DNA of 11,523 nt from Terriglobia bacterium (GCA_030040295.1 JASHTZ010000065.1:1-11523); one strand, 5' to 3'. Positions 1-7,990 are shown, counted from the stretch's first letter. Made by a program: numbers and translations. The notes: generated by a model from the letters alone, not told the origin.

Positions 1-381
1 CGGCCGGACGCGACCTATACGGAGCAGTATCCGCTCGAACGCCCGCCGGTGGCCGAGCGCTATCGCGGAGCGCCGCGCCTGAACAACCACCCCGAATCGG
101 GCGAGACGCTGTGCATCGCCTGCAATCTGTGCTCGATTGCCTGCCCCGAGAATTTGATTGTGGTCGGTTGGGCGCGCACGGAAGACCGCAAGAAGCGCTT
201 GACCACGTTCACCTACGACCTGTCGCGCTGCATGTTCTGCGGATTGTGCGAGGATGCCTGCCCGGTGGACGCGCTCGAGCTGACGCAGGATTTCGAAATC
301 GCCAATTATTCGCGCGAAGGAATGATTTGGGACCGGCAGGCGCTGGAAGAAGGACCGAAGCCGGCGAGATACACAAGATAA
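1..381 (+). CDS. nuoI: NADH-quinone oxidoreductase subunit I, 5'-truncated by window edge
   Basis: Peripheral-arm subunit of respiratory complex I. It carries clusters N6a and N6b, which pass electrons towards the quinone site. The visible part (126 codons) has two ferredoxin-type 4Fe-4S motifs, each CxxCxxCxxxCP: Cys38/41/44/48 and Cys77/80/83/87, counted from the first codon of the window. The frame is open to base 1 and reads TYTEQYP...RYRG, matching the segment that precedes the first cluster in NuoI. The true start therefore lies upstream and the GTG at 49 is internal. The N-terminal amphipathic part is outside the window. The gene ends TAA at 379-381. It is followed by nuoJ after a 96-nt gap, the largest gap between nuo genes here. 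The order I-J-K-L-M-N is the classic operon order, so the identification is secure. Confidence 0.96.
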   Translation, partial: RPDATYTEQYPLERPPVAERYRGAPRLNNHPESGETLCIACNLCSIACPENLIVVGWARTEDRKKRLTTFTYDLSRCMFCGLCEDACPVDALELTQDFEIANYSREGMIWDRQALEEGPKPARYTR

Positions 382-385
382 AGTG

Positions 386-463
386 TAAAGGCTAAAGGTT
401 AAAAAGGGCAGAGCAAGATCGATGGCCTTGATTTAATCCCTTACTCTTCACCCTTTAACCTTT
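386..463. repeat. Inverted heptad-repeat arrays between nuoI and nuoJ
   Basis: The left array, read on the + strand, is three heptads: AAAGGCT (387-393), AAAGGTT (394-400) and AAAAAGG (401-407). The right array, read on the minus strand, is four degenerate heptads: AAAGGTT (463-457), AAAGGGT (456-450), GAAGAGT (449-443) and AAGGGAT (442-436). The core AAAGGTTAA at 394-402 pairs perfectly with TTAACCTTT at 455-463. This gives an inverted structure with a loop of about 50 nt. There is no T-run, so it is not an intrinsic terminator. It could be an intergenic repeat family or an mRNA processing/stability element; the role is unknown. Confidence 0.55.
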
Positions 464-477
464 CGTCGTTTGAACGC

Positions 478-987
478 ATGGCCGAACTTGTAACATTCCT
501 GATTCTCGGTTTGGTGACGATGGTGTCCGCGATCATGGTCATCACGCGGCGCAACGCCGTGCACAGCGCAATTTGGCTGGTGATTACGCTGTTGGCGGTG
601 GGCGGGATTTTTTTGCTGCAGCACGCTGAGTTTCTTTTTGCTGTGCAAATCATTCTGTACGTCGGCGGCATCACTGTCCTCTTCCTGTTCGTCGTGATGC
701 TGGTGGATATTGATGTCCAGCTCAAGCAGGCGCGATTTGCTCGCCAGTGGCTATTGGCTCTGGTGACCGTTGCCCTGGTGGTGGCCCAGCTCATTTACGC
801 AATTTACAACCACGGCCTAGGGCTGAATCTTCCCTCGCGTCCCATGGTTCCCGCGCCTCCGCAGAATACCCAGGCCGTGGGCATGGCGCTCTACCAGAAT
901 TACATGTTGCCGGTAGAGATCGCCTCGATCCTGCTACTGGTGGCCATGGTGGGGGCAGTGATTATGGCCAAGAGGAAATTGGAATGA
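478..987 (+). CDS. nuoJ: NADH-quinone oxidoreductase subunit J
   Basis: Integral membrane subunit of complex I (ND6 homologue). It sits between the quinone module and the antiporter-like subunits. It has 169 residues, close to the usual NuoJ length (about 165-200), and five hydrophobic segments at roughly residues 3-22, 28-50, 54-77, 88-108 and 143-164. The hallmark TM3 stretch ILYVGGITVLFLFVVML is present at about residues 60-76; in this family it holds the pi-bulge helix thought to gate coupling. The ATG at 478 is the first in frame and gives the standard N-terminus. Its upstream sequence lacks a clear Shine-Dalgarno, unlike the genes that follow. The stop overlaps the nuoK start (ATGA, 984-987), implying translational coupling. 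Confidence 0.95.
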   Translation: MAELVTFLILGLVTMVSAIMVITRRNAVHSAIWLVITLLAVGGIFLLQHAEFLFAVQIILYVGGITVLFLFVVMLVDIDVQLKQARFARQWLLALVTVALVVAQLIYAIYNHGLGLNLPSRPMVPAPPQNTQAVGMALYQNYMLPVEIASILLLVAMVGAVIMAKRKLE

Positions 988-1286
988 TTCCCACGGATTA
1001 CTACATTTTTCTCGGCAGCGGATTGTTTACCATCGGAGTCATCGGTGTGCTCACCCGGCGAAACGTGCTGATCATCCTGATGTCGATTGAGCTGATTCTA
1101 AACGCTGTCAACATCAACCTGGTCGCGCTGTCGCAATATTTCAAATCCGTCGATGGCCAGGTATTCGCCATTTTCGTGATCACTGACGCAGCAGCGGAAG
1201 CCGCTGTTGGACTGGGCTTGATCATCGCGCTCTTCCGAAACAAAGAAACCGTCAACGCGGATGAAATAGATTTGCTGAAGTGGTGA
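984..1286 (+). CDS. nuoK: NADH-quinone oxidoreductase subunit K
   Basis: Small membrane subunit of complex I (ND4L homologue, Mrp antiporter MrpC-like). With the ATG at 984 the protein is 100 residues with three transmembrane helices, the usual NuoK size. The two membrane glutamates essential in Escherichia coli NuoK, Glu36 (SIELILNAVN) and Glu72 (AAAEAAVGL), sit here at exactly the same numbers. An AGAGGA ribosome-binding site at 971-976 lies 7 nt before this ATG. The reading frame is open much further upstream (to 747), but that part overlaps nuoJ out of frame and has no NuoK similarity. The gene overlaps nuoJ by 4 nt. Confidence 0.97.
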   Translation: MIPTDYYIFLGSGLFTIGVIGVLTRRNVLIILMSIELILNAVNINLVALSQYFKSVDGQVFAIFVITDAAAEAAVGLGLIIALFRNKETVNADEIDLLKW

Positions 1287-1323
1287 GACAAGTTCGCCTT
1301 TGCCCTTTAATTTTTCGGAACCT

Positions 1324-3384
1324 ATGCTCGACTACATTTGGTTAATACCGGTATTCCCCGTCGCGGGAGCTGCGATCCAGTTCCTGTTCGGCCGGCGCTT
1401 GTCCAAATCGGCGGTGAACGTGGTTTCGGTGGGCCTGCCGGGCGTATCGTTCCTCTGGGCGGTGGGCTGCTTCTTCCAATTTCTTGGCCTTCCGGAAGCC
1501 TACCATCACGTTTTTCTGCGGCCTTTGTATACCTGGCTGCCCGCCGGGGCTTTTCATCTCTCCAATGGGATGTTGGGCAATCTCAATGTCGGCGTGGGTA
1601 TGCAGCTTGACCCGCTCTCCTGCGTGATGATGCTGGTGGTCACGGGCGTGGGCTTTCTGATTCACGTTTATTCCACCGGATACATGGCGCACGAGGGCGG
1701 ATACTACCGCTTCTTCGGCTACCTGAACCTTTTCATGTTTTCCATGCTGGTTCTGGTGCTGGCGGACAATTACCTGATGATGTTCGTGGGCTGGGAAGGC
1801 GTGGGGCTGTGCTCTTATTTGCTGATTGGATTTTATTTCCAGCGCAAGGCGGCCTCCGATGCAGGCAAGAAGGCATTTGTTGTGAATCGCATTGGCGACG
1901 CCGGCTTCCTGCTGGCCGTGATGTTGATGACGGTGACGTTCGGTTCGCTCGATTTTCAGCGTATCACGGACCTGGCGCGCGATCCGCACTTCCATGTGAG
2001 CGATGGAGTCATTTTCGCCATCTGCATTCTTCTGTTCGTGGGCGCGACGGGAAAGTCCGCGCAGATTCCCCTTTACGTCTGGCTGCCGGACGCGATGGAA
2101 GGCCCCACGCCGGTTAGTGCCTTGATTCACGCGGCCACCATGGTGACGGCGGGCGTTTATATGGTGGCGCGCTCGAACGCGCTGTACGCACTGTCGCCGC
2201 GCGCGCTGGCGTGGGTGGCGGCGATTGGCGCATCGACGGCCATCTGGGCGGCGCTCATCGGATTGGTACAGAATGACATCAAGCGCGTGCTGGCGTACTC
2301 GACAGTCAGCCAATTGGGTTACATGTTCCTGGCGTGCGGCGTGGGTGCGTTCGGCGCCGGAGTCTTTCACCTGATGACCCACGCGTTTTTCAAGGCGCTT
2401 TTGTTCCTTTGTTCCGGCAGCGTCATTCATGCGCTTGCCGGTGAGCAGGACATGCGCAACATGGGCGCGCTTAAATCGAAAATTCCCGTCACTTACATGA
2501 CGATGCTCATTGCGGCGCTGGCGATTTCGGGCATTCCCCCGCTCGCCGGTTTCTTCAGCAAGGATGAAATTCTGTGGGACGCCTTCGCCGGCCCTTACGG
2601 CCATCCGCTGCTCTGGGGAGTGGGATGGATCACTGCGGGCCTGACGGCATTTTACATGTTCCGCCTGATTTTCATGACCTTCTGGGGTAAGTCGCGTGTC
2701 CCGCACGATGTGGAGCACCACATTCACGAATCCCCGAAGTCCATGCTTACGCCATTGGTCACGCTGGCCGTTCTTTCCCTCATTGGAGGGTTCATTGGCT
2801 GGCCGAAATCTCTTGGCGGCGGAGAATGGTTCGGAAAGTTCCTCGATCCGGTATTTGAGGGTAATCCAGTCGTTTCGGTGCAGGAATTCGGTCGAAACCT
2901 GGAGTATGCACTCATGATCCTATCGGTTCTGACGGCGCTTGTGGGAATCGCCATTGCTTTCCGCATGTATGTCCAGCGCCCAGGGCTCGGGGACCGTGTC
3001 GCCGCGGCCTCGCCCGCCTTGTATCACGTTTTTCTGAACAAGTGTTACATCGATGAAATTTACGATGCGCTTTTTGTGAACCGGGTGAAAAACCTGGGCA
3101 GCATTCTCGCTGCGATCGATTTGGGCGTGGTGGATGGAGGCGTCAACCTGGTGGGCTGGGCCACGCGCATGTCCGCGGAAATCTCGCGTCTGTGGGACAC
3201 GTGGGTGATCGACGGCCTGGTGAACGTGATGGCCTTTATTGTTAAATTGCTGAGCTATCCCGCGAAGATTGTCCAGACCGGCGTGGTGCAGAACTATGCC
3301 TGGTTCATCACCCTTGGAGTTTTGCTTTTCATGGTTTATTTCTTTTCGCCCATACACAGGTTGTTGGCGATATTTGCGCGATGA
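1324..3384 (+). CDS. nuoL: NADH-quinone oxidoreductase subunit L
   Basis: Largest antiporter-like membrane subunit of complex I (ND5/MrpA family), at the distal tip of the membrane arm. It has 686 residues from the ATG at 1324. Conserved elements are Glu158 in GWEGVGLCSYLLIGF (TM5 glutamate) and Lys244 in the TM7 region GKSAQIPLYVWLPDAMEGPTP. An ALIHAATMVTAGVYM stretch follows. The C-terminal third contains a long amphipathic segment plus a final helix (VQNYAWFITLGVLLFMVYFF), matching the lateral helix HL and last TM of NuoL. An in-frame TTG at 1300 would add 8 residues. I prefer the ATG because MLDYIWLIPVFPV is a typical NuoL N-terminus, although neither start has a strong ribosome-binding site. 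The gene follows nuoK by 37 nt. Confidence 0.96.
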   Translation: MLDYIWLIPVFPVAGAAIQFLFGRRLSKSAVNVVSVGLPGVSFLWAVGCFFQFLGLPEAYHHVFLRPLYTWLPAGAFHLSNGMLGNLNVGVGMQLDPLSCVMMLVVTGVGFLIHVYSTGYMAHEGGYYRFFGYLNLFMFSMLVLVLADNYLMMFVGWEGVGLCSYLLIGFYFQRKAASDAGKKAFVVNRIGDAGFLLAVMLMTVTFGSLDFQRITDLARDPHFHVSDGVIFAICILLFVGATGKSAQIPLYVWLPDAMEGPTPVSALIHAATMVTAGVYMVARSNALYALSPRALAWVAAIGASTAIWAALIGLVQNDIKRVLAYSTVSQLGYMFLACGVGAFGAGVFHLMTHAFFKALLFLCSGSVIHALAGEQDMRNMGALKSKIPVTYMTMLIAALAISGIPPLAGFFSKDEILWDAFAGPYGHPLLWGVGWITAGLTAFYMFRLIFMTFWGKSRVPHDVEHHIHESPKSMLTPLVTLAVLSLIGGFIGWPKSLGGGEWFGKFLDPVFEGNPVVSVQEFGRNLEYALMILSVLTALVGIAIAFRMYVQRPGLGDRVAAASPALYHVFLNKCYIDEIYDALFVNRVKNLGSILAAIDLGVVDGGVNLVGWATRMSAEISRLWDTWVIDGLVNVMAFIVKLLSYPAKIVQTGVVQNYAWFITLGVLLFMVYFFSPIHRLLAIFAR

Positions 3385-3405
3385 AATGATTTCTCGAGGT
3401 CAACG

Positions 3406-5016
3406 ATGGCATTTTTTCATGACCACATTCTAAGCATCCTTCTGGTGATTCCGCTGGTGGGAATGGTTCCGCTGTTTTTCATTTCCGGCGAAAACAAGCA
3501 GGCGGTCCGCTGGTGGGGAAATATTGTATTGTTCCTGGACTTCCTCGCCTCCCTCCCGCTGGTCTTCTGGTTCTCCAGCGAATCGCCCAATCAGCAGTTT
3601 AAATTCATCGAGCTGCACCAGTGGATTCCCTCCATCGGCGCGCAATATCACCTGGGCATTGACGGCATCAGCTTCCTGATGATCATGCTGACCACGGTGC
3701 TGGGATTCATCGCCGTCCTCTCCTCCTGGAACGCCATTCACGACCGCGTAAAAGAATACTACGCGATGTTCCTGCTGCTCCAGGTGGGAATGCTCGGCGT
3801 GTTCATGTCGCTCGATGTGTTCCTGTTTTATGTTTTCTGGGAAGTGATGCTGGTTCCGATGTATTTCATCATCGGGGTGTGGGGCGGGCCGCGCAAGCTT
3901 TATGCCGCCATCAAATTCTTTTTGTACACCCTCGCCGGCTCGGTGCTGATGCTGCTGGGAATACTGACGCTTTATCTGAATTACACGCTGCCCAACGGCG
4001 GACACACCTTTGACCTGATCGAGTTAATGAAGCACACGGACTCCTGGCCGCTCGAAATGCAGATCTGGGTCTTTGCGGCGTTTGCCATCGGGTTCGCCAT
4101 CAAGGTCCCGATGTTCCCGTTCCACACCTGGCTGCCGGACGCGCACGTGGAGGCGCCCACGGCGGGCTCGGTGATCCTGGCGGGCGTTTTGCTGAAGATG
4201 GGAACGTACGGCTTCCTGCGCTTTTCTCTTCCCCTGCTGCCGCAGGCGAGCACCAATCCCAAAGTCGTTAAGGTGATGGTCTATCTCTCGCTCATCGCCA
4301 TTATCTATGGGGCGCTTGTCTCGCTGATGCAGAAGGATATGAAGAAGCTCATTGCCTATTCATCCGTCAGCCACCTGGGATTCTGCACGCTGGGAATTTT
4401 TGCGCTGAACCCGCACGGTTTGCAGGGGAGCGTGATCCAGCAGATCAACCACGGAATCTCCACGGGCGCTCTCTTTTTGATTGTCGGGCTGATTTATGAG
4501 CGCCGGCACACGCGCGAGATCAAGGAACTGGGCGGACTTTCCAACGTCATGCCGGTCTACGCCGCGCTCTTTATGATCGTGATGCTTTCTTCCATCGGCT
4601 TGCCGTTGCTGAACGGATTTATCGGAGAATTCACGATCCTGCAAGGTGCGTATGAGGCGAGTTGGCACTGGGCGGCCGTGGCGGTGGTAGGAATTGTGCT
4701 GGGGGCAGCGTACATGCTGTGGCTCTACCAGCGGACCATGTTCGGCCCCTGCGAGAATCCCAAGAATCAAATCCTCAAGGATTTGAACTTCCGCGAGGTC
4801 ATGACGCTGGTTCCCCTCGTTTTGTGGGCGTTCTGGATTGGCTTGTACCCGAAGCCTTTCTTCAACGTGCTGGATAAGCCGGTCACCGCGATTGTGGAGC
4901 AGCTCAATCCGAATTTCTTCAAAGCACCACAGACCAAGAAGGAGGCGCCGGGGATTCCCGGCGGCGCCCAAGCTGGCCTGCGGGCGACCTCCAAAGCGGG
5001 AGGAGCGGGGCGTTAA
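3406..5016 (+). CDS. nuoM: NADH-quinone oxidoreductase subunit M (copy 1)
   Basis: Second antiporter-like membrane subunit of complex I (ND4 family). It has 536 residues and about 14 transmembrane helices. Signature residues are Glu146 in FYVFWEVMLVPMYF (TM5), Lys233 in AIKVPMFPFHTWLPDAHVEAPT (TM7), and the LLKMGTYGFLRF and LIAYSSVSHLGF blocks. A GAGGT site at 3396-3400 precedes the ATG by 5 nt. The C-terminus carries a tail of about 36 residues (501-536), rich in Gly, Ala, Lys and Pro. It extends past the usual end of NuoM and overlaps a strong DNA hairpin (4946-4963). The stop shares one base with the nuoN start (TAATG). A second, diverged nuoM enters the window on the minus strand at its right end. 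Confidence 0.96.
   Translation: MAFFHDHILSILLVIPLVGMVPLFFISGENKQAVRWWGNIVLFLDFLASLPLVFWFSSESPNQQFKFIELHQWIPSIGAQYHLGIDGISFLMIMLTTVLGFIAVLSSWNAIHDRVKEYYAMFLLLQVGMLGVFMSLDVFLFYVFWEVMLVPMYFIIGVWGGPRKLYAAIKFFLYTLAGSVLMLLGILTLYLNYTLPNGGHTFDLIELMKHTDSWPLEMQIWVFAAFAIGFAIKVPMFPFHTWLPDAHVEAPTAGSVILAGVLLKMGTYGFLRFSLPLLPQASTNPKVVKVMVYLSLIAIIYGALVSLMQKDMKKLIAYSSVSHLGFCTLGIFALNPHGLQGSVIQQINHGISTGALFLIVGLIYERRHTREIKELGGLSNVMPVYAALFMIVMLSSIGLPLLNGFIGEFTILQGAYEASWHWAAVAVVGIVLGAAYMLWLYQRTMFGPCENPKNQILKDLNFREVMTLVPLVLWAFWIGLYPKPFFNVLDKPVTAIVEQLNPNFFKAPQTKKEAPGIPGGAQAGLRATSKAGGAGR
4946..4963 (+). other. Hairpin in the 3' end of nuoM, before nuoN
   Basis: CGCCGGG (4946-4952), loop GATT, CCCGGCG (4957-4963) form a perfect 7-bp GC-only stem. 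Overlapping GGCGCC copies at 4944-4949 and 4963-4968 offer an alternative pairing. It lies in the codons for the low-complexity NuoM tail, 52 nt before the nuoN ATG. There is no T-run after it, so it is not a terminator. A role in mRNA stability or translational coupling is possible but unproven. Confidence 0.4.
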
Positions 5017-6500
5017 TGGGTAACGCGCTTTTCAGTTCGCTGGATTATCAGGCCATCAAGCCGGAAATTCTTCTCACCATGTTCGGCATGGCGGTTTTGC
5101 TCTTTGATTTCCTGCTGGACAAGAGCGACAAATTTCTGAACGCAGTGCTGGTCCTGATCGGCTTGGGCTTCGCGCTTCTGCAACTCGGAATTTTCTGGTT
5201 CCGATATTTTCGCTTCGGCCCTCCCGCCTACGTCGGTTTCGACGGCACCTATGCTTTCGATTCCTTCGCGGTTGTGGCTATGGTGATCATCGTCCTCGCC
5301 ACGGCGCTTGCCGTCCTGCTCTCCGTGAAATATTTGGAGATTGAGGATGCGAACGTAGGGGAATATTACGCCTTGCTGCTCTTCGCGGCCGTTGGAATGA
5401 TGTTCATGGTCTCGGGCGTGGATTTGATTGTGCTCTTTATCGCCCTGGAGGTCATGGCCCTCTGCGAGTACGTGCTGACGGGATTTCTGCGCGGCAACCG
5501 CCGCTCCAACGAAGCGGCCGTAAAATTTTTCCTGCTGGGGGCGTTTTCTTCCGGGCTGCTGCTCTATGGCATGTCGCTTCTCTACGGAATCGGCGGCTCA
5601 ACGAAGCTGGCCGTCATTGCCGAGCGGCTGCGCGACCGTCCTTCCGGCGACCCGCTCTCCTGGATTGCGCTCATCACTCTGCTTGCAGGTATGTATTTCA
5701 AGATTGCCGCCGTCCCCTTTCACCAATGGACGCCGGATGCCTATGAGGGTGCGCCCACGTCGATTACCGCTTTCATTTCCGTAGCGCCCAAGGTGGCCTC
5801 TTTCGCGTTTTTTATCCGCATTGCCTTCATGGGGCTTTGGCCGTTGCGCATGGAATGGCAGGCACTTACCATTGGAGTCGCCATCGCCACGATGACGCTT
5901 GGGAACCTTGCCGCCATCACCCAGGACAACATCAAGCGCTTCTTCGGCTATTCCACCATCGCGCACGTGGGATATCTGCTGCTCGGCCTGGTTGCTGCGG
6001 CGGACGGGGAGGGTGATGGGCTGCGCGCTGTGGTGATTTATCTCATTGTTTACGCCTTCATGAATCTCGGCGCTTTTGCTGTGGTCATCATGATGCGCCG
6101 GAAAGACATTATCGGAGACGAACTCGACGATTTCGGCGGGCTCATGTCGCGCGCGCCGGGATATGCGATTCTGATGCTCATTTTCCTGCTATCGCTCGCA
6201 GGAATTCCTCCAACCGCGGGCTTCATCGGAAAGTATTTCATCTTTCTTTCACTTATTGAGACCTCGCATTACTATCTCGCGGTTCTGGGCGTTGCCTACG
6301 CCGTCGTGGCGCTGTATTATTATTTCAGGATTGTCGTGGTTATGTTCATGAAGAAGCCGTCGGAGGAATCGCCGTTGGCGACGGGTCTGGGGATGCGCGT
6401 GGCGCTGGGCGTGACGCTGGTGATGACTCTGTTTATTGGAATCTATCCCCAGCCGGTGATCTCCATCGCGCGCGAGGCCGTGCGGCCGTTTTTCTCATAG
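5016..6500 (+). CDS. nuoN: NADH-quinone oxidoreductase subunit N (copy 1)
   Basis: Third antiporter-like membrane subunit of complex I (ND2 family), 494 residues. Signature residues are Glu145 in FIALEVMALCEYVL (TM5) and Lys229 in MYFKIAAVPFHQWTPDAYEGAPT (TM7). The TM12-region lysine block IKRFFGYSTIAHVGYLL follows. The start at 5016 overlaps the nuoM stop by one base. An AGGAG site at 5001-5005 is 10 nt upstream. It is the last nuo gene of this cluster. The ATP synthase membrane genes begin 79 nt later on the same strand with no terminator between. It differs clearly in sequence from nuoN2 at 9674-11137, so it is not a recent duplicate. Confidence 0.96.
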   Translation: MGNALFSSLDYQAIKPEILLTMFGMAVLLFDFLLDKSDKFLNAVLVLIGLGFALLQLGIFWFRYFRFGPPAYVGFDGTYAFDSFAVVAMVIIVLATALAVLLSVKYLEIEDANVGEYYALLLFAAVGMMFMVSGVDLIVLFIALEVMALCEYVLTGFLRGNRRSNEAAVKFFLLGAFSSGLLLYGMSLLYGIGGSTKLAVIAERLRDRPSGDPLSWIALITLLAGMYFKIAAVPFHQWTPDAYEGAPTSITAFISVAPKVASFAFFIRIAFMGLWPLRMEWQALTIGVAIATMTLGNLAAITQDNIKRFFGYSTIAHVGYLLLGLVAAADGEGDGLRAVVIYLIVYAFMNLGAFAVVIMMRRKDIIGDELDDFGGLMSRAPGYAILMLIFLLSLAGIPPTAGFIGKYFIFLSLIETSHYYLAVLGVAYAVVALYYYFRIVVVMFMKKPSEESPLATGLGMRVALGVTLVMTLFIGIYPQPVISIAREAVRPFFS

Positions 6501-6566
6501 TCAAGAATAGGAACGAAGCTCCTTTCGAAGCGGGACCAGTCAACGAGGTTTGCTGCGCGCGGATTC

Positions 6567-6582
6567 AAGGGGGGGATCAGTG
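6567..6582 (+). promoter_or_regulatory. Ribosome-binding site deciding the atpZ start
   Basis: AAGGGGGG (6568-6575, within CAAGGGGGGATCA) lies 4 nt before the GTG at 6580. It favours this start over the upstream TTG at 6550 and the downstream ATG at 6604. Confidence 0.5.
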
Positions 6583-6846
6583 CCCAAGACTCCCGGCAAG
6601 GGAATGAGTCTGTGGGCGCAAGTGGGGTTTTACTCCAGCCTGGGATTCATCCTGCCCGCCGGCGCCGTGGGGGGGGTCGCACTGGGTTGGCTGCTGGACC
6701 GATCGCTACATACTACGCACGTCTTTGCTGTGACTCTTGGATTGTTAGGCGCGGCGGGAGGACTGATCGAAATACTACGCATCCTTTCGCGAGCGGAGAA
6801 ACGACTTGACGCCGGTAAATCCGACGATGGATCTGGAACGGGTTGA
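6580..6846 (+). CDS. atpZ: AtpZ/AtpI-type small F0F1-ATPase accessory protein
   Basis: Small two-helix membrane protein of the AtpZ family (Pfam ATPase_gene1). Its members are encoded at the head of many ATP synthase operons. In Bacillus the AtpZ/AtpI pair has been linked to Mg2+/Ca2+ supply and c-ring assembly. From the GTG at 6580 it is 88 residues. TM1 spans about 14-41 and contains the family-typical glycine-rich PAGAVGGVALGWLLDR, ending in the WxxDR turn. TM2 spans about 49-70 (LGLLGAAGGLIEILRIL) and a basic, soluble tail follows. The frame is open back to a TTG at 6550 (98 residues). Its 3' end overlaps atpI by 41 nt in another frame. The identification rests on fold, motif and position. 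Confidence 0.82.
   Translation: MPKTPGKGMSLWAQVGFYSSLGFILPAGAVGGVALGWLLDRSLHTTHVFAVTLGLLGAAGGLIEILRILSRAEKRLDAGKSDDGSGTG
6795..6808 (+). promoter_or_regulatory. Ribosome-binding site supporting the TTG start of atpI
   Basis: GGAG at 6795-6798 lies 7 nt before TTG 6806-6808. The alternative in-frame ATG at 6827 has no purine-rich site at a suitable distance. Confidence 0.5.
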
Positions 6847-7207
6847 AGCGCGGCTGCCACGCTGGATGGCAGCGCTCGCCACAGCGGGAACCCTCGGCAT
6901 TGTGGCCACGGCCCATCTGCGCTTCGCGGCCGGATTTGCCCTCGGCGCAACGCTCGGCATTCTGAATTACTTCTGGCTTCACCAAATTGTGGAAGCGCTG
7001 GTAAACGCGGGAACGGTGAGGCCCCCGAAAACTGCATTGGCGAAGGTCATCGTCCGGTATCCGCTCCTGTTAGCGGCAGTTTACCTGTTCTATATGTCCG
7101 GAGGGCTGCCGTTCACGGCAATTCTGGCAGGTCTTTTTGTGCCGGTATGCGGGGTGCTCGTCGAAGCGCTGGCTCTGCTGCGCGACGGATGGAAAAACAC
7201 TGATTGA
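6806..7207 (+). CDS. atpI: ATP synthase protein I (F0 accessory membrane protein)
   Basis: Member of the ATP synthase subunit I family. These are four-helix membrane proteins encoded just ahead of atpB that act in c-ring assembly and, in some bacteria, cation supply. It has 133 residues from the TTG at 6806, or 126 from the ATG at 6827. Four hydrophobic segments are visible at about 21-37, 41-58, 79-96 and 101-122. The family-typical FALGATLGILNYFWL glycine-rich second helix is present. The protein is poorly conserved in this family, so the call leans on the helix pattern plus position between atpZ and atpB. It overlaps atpZ by 41 nt and ends 24 nt before the atpB ATG. Confidence 0.8.
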   Translation: MTPVNPTMDLERVEARLPRWMAALATAGTLGIVATAHLRFAAGFALGATLGILNYFWLHQIVEALVNAGTVRPPKTALAKVIVRYPLLLAAVYLFYMSGGLPFTAILAGLFVPVCGVLVEALALLRDGWKNTD

Positions 7208-7231
7208 AGTGGGTTGAGACGAAGAATAACT

Positions 7232-7990
7232 ATGGTTGAGCATGAACTTTGGCTTACAGCGATTTTGAATAAACTCTTTGGCGGCGTGGCTTCAGCGCTT
7301 CTTTCTGCCTTGGGCGTTCATACGGCCAATCCGGGTCATCCTATTCCGAATTACTTCGCCATGGAACTCCTGGTGGCGGCACTGATCATAATTGGCGCGA
7401 TGAATCTGCGGCGAAAGCTCTCCGTGGAATCTCCCGGTTTGTTTCAGCAGATCATGGAGGTGACCGTCGAGTTTGTGCGCGACATGGACGAGGAAATTAT
7501 CGGCCACGGCTCAGTGCGATATGACGCCATGATTGGGACCCTGGGAATATTCATCATCATTTGCAACCTTTTAGGATTGATTCCGACATTTTCCACGCCC
7601 ACCGGGCACATTGAGGTGACGCTGGGCTGCGCCGTGGCGGCCTTTCTCTACTACAACTATCAGGGGACTCGACATCACGGAGTCATGGGGTATTTGAAAC
7701 ATATGTGCGGGCCGGATATGGGAAGTTTAATGATCGCGATCGGCATGGGTTGCCTCATGTTCCCCATTGAAATAATTGGGAACGTGGGCCGTCTGCTGTC
7801 CCTGAGTGTGCGTCTTTACGCCAACATGTTTGTGGGCGATATCCTGGAGGGCGTGTTCACCCGATTGATTCCGATTCTGGTTCCGTCCTTATTTATGGCC
7901 TTGCACATTTTCGTTTCGGCTTTGCAGGCCTACATCTTCATGCTCCTGCCCGCCATCTATATCGGTATGGCGGTTTCAGAGGAGCACTGA
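7232..7990 (+). CDS. atpB: ATP synthase F0 subunit a
   Basis: Stator membrane subunit that forms the ion half-channels against the c-ring. It has 252 residues from the ATG at 7232. A TTG at 7214 would add six residues (RRRIT), but MVEHELWLTAILNKLF is a natural start. The essential arginine is Arg194 in SVRLYANMF (E. coli Arg210) and Asn198 matches Asn214. His225 and Gln232 match E. coli His245 and Gln252, and the terminal GMAVSEEH resembles the E. coli terminus. The position of E. coli Glu219 is Asp203 here. The N-terminal segment with HPIPNYFAMELLV looks like the acidobacterial type. A structured spacer of 151 nt separates it from atpE. Confidence 0.96.
   Translation: MVEHELWLTAILNKLFGGVASALLSALGVHTANPGHPIPNYFAMELLVAALIIIGAMNLRRKLSVESPGLFQQIMEVTVEFVRDMDEEIIGHGSVRYDAMIGTLGIFIIICNLLGLIPTFSTPTGHIEVTLGCAVAAFLYYNYQGTRHHGVMGYLKHMCGPDMGSLMIAIGMGCLMFPIEIIGNVGRLLSLSVRLYANMFVGDILEGVFTRLIPILVPSLFMALHIFVSALQAYIFMLLPAIYIGMAVSEEH

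Noticed and set aside
428..459. Possible promoter (TTGATT with a TTTAAC box) before nuoJ
   Set aside because: The -10 match is poor and the sequence is explained by the heptad repeats.
747..983. Upstream extension of the nuoK frame
   Set aside because: It overlaps nuoJ in another frame and has no NuoK similarity. The ATG at 984 has a good ribosome-binding site and restores the Glu36/Glu72 numbering.
1342..2727. 461-codon open frame on the minus strand
   Set aside because: It lies wholly antisense inside nuoL. Its translation is rich in His, Arg and Gln with no recognisable domain, as expected from the complement of a GC-rich membrane-protein gene.
3430..4971. Minus-strand frames of 191 and 203 codons inside nuoM
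   Set aside because: Antisense shadows with the same His/Gln/Arg-rich composition and no start context.
6501..6579. Terminator or promoter between nuoN and atpZ
   Set aside because: Only a direct repeat CGAAGC (6514-6519, 6527-6532) and a small TTCGAA palindrome are seen, with no T-run and no convincing -35/-10 pair.
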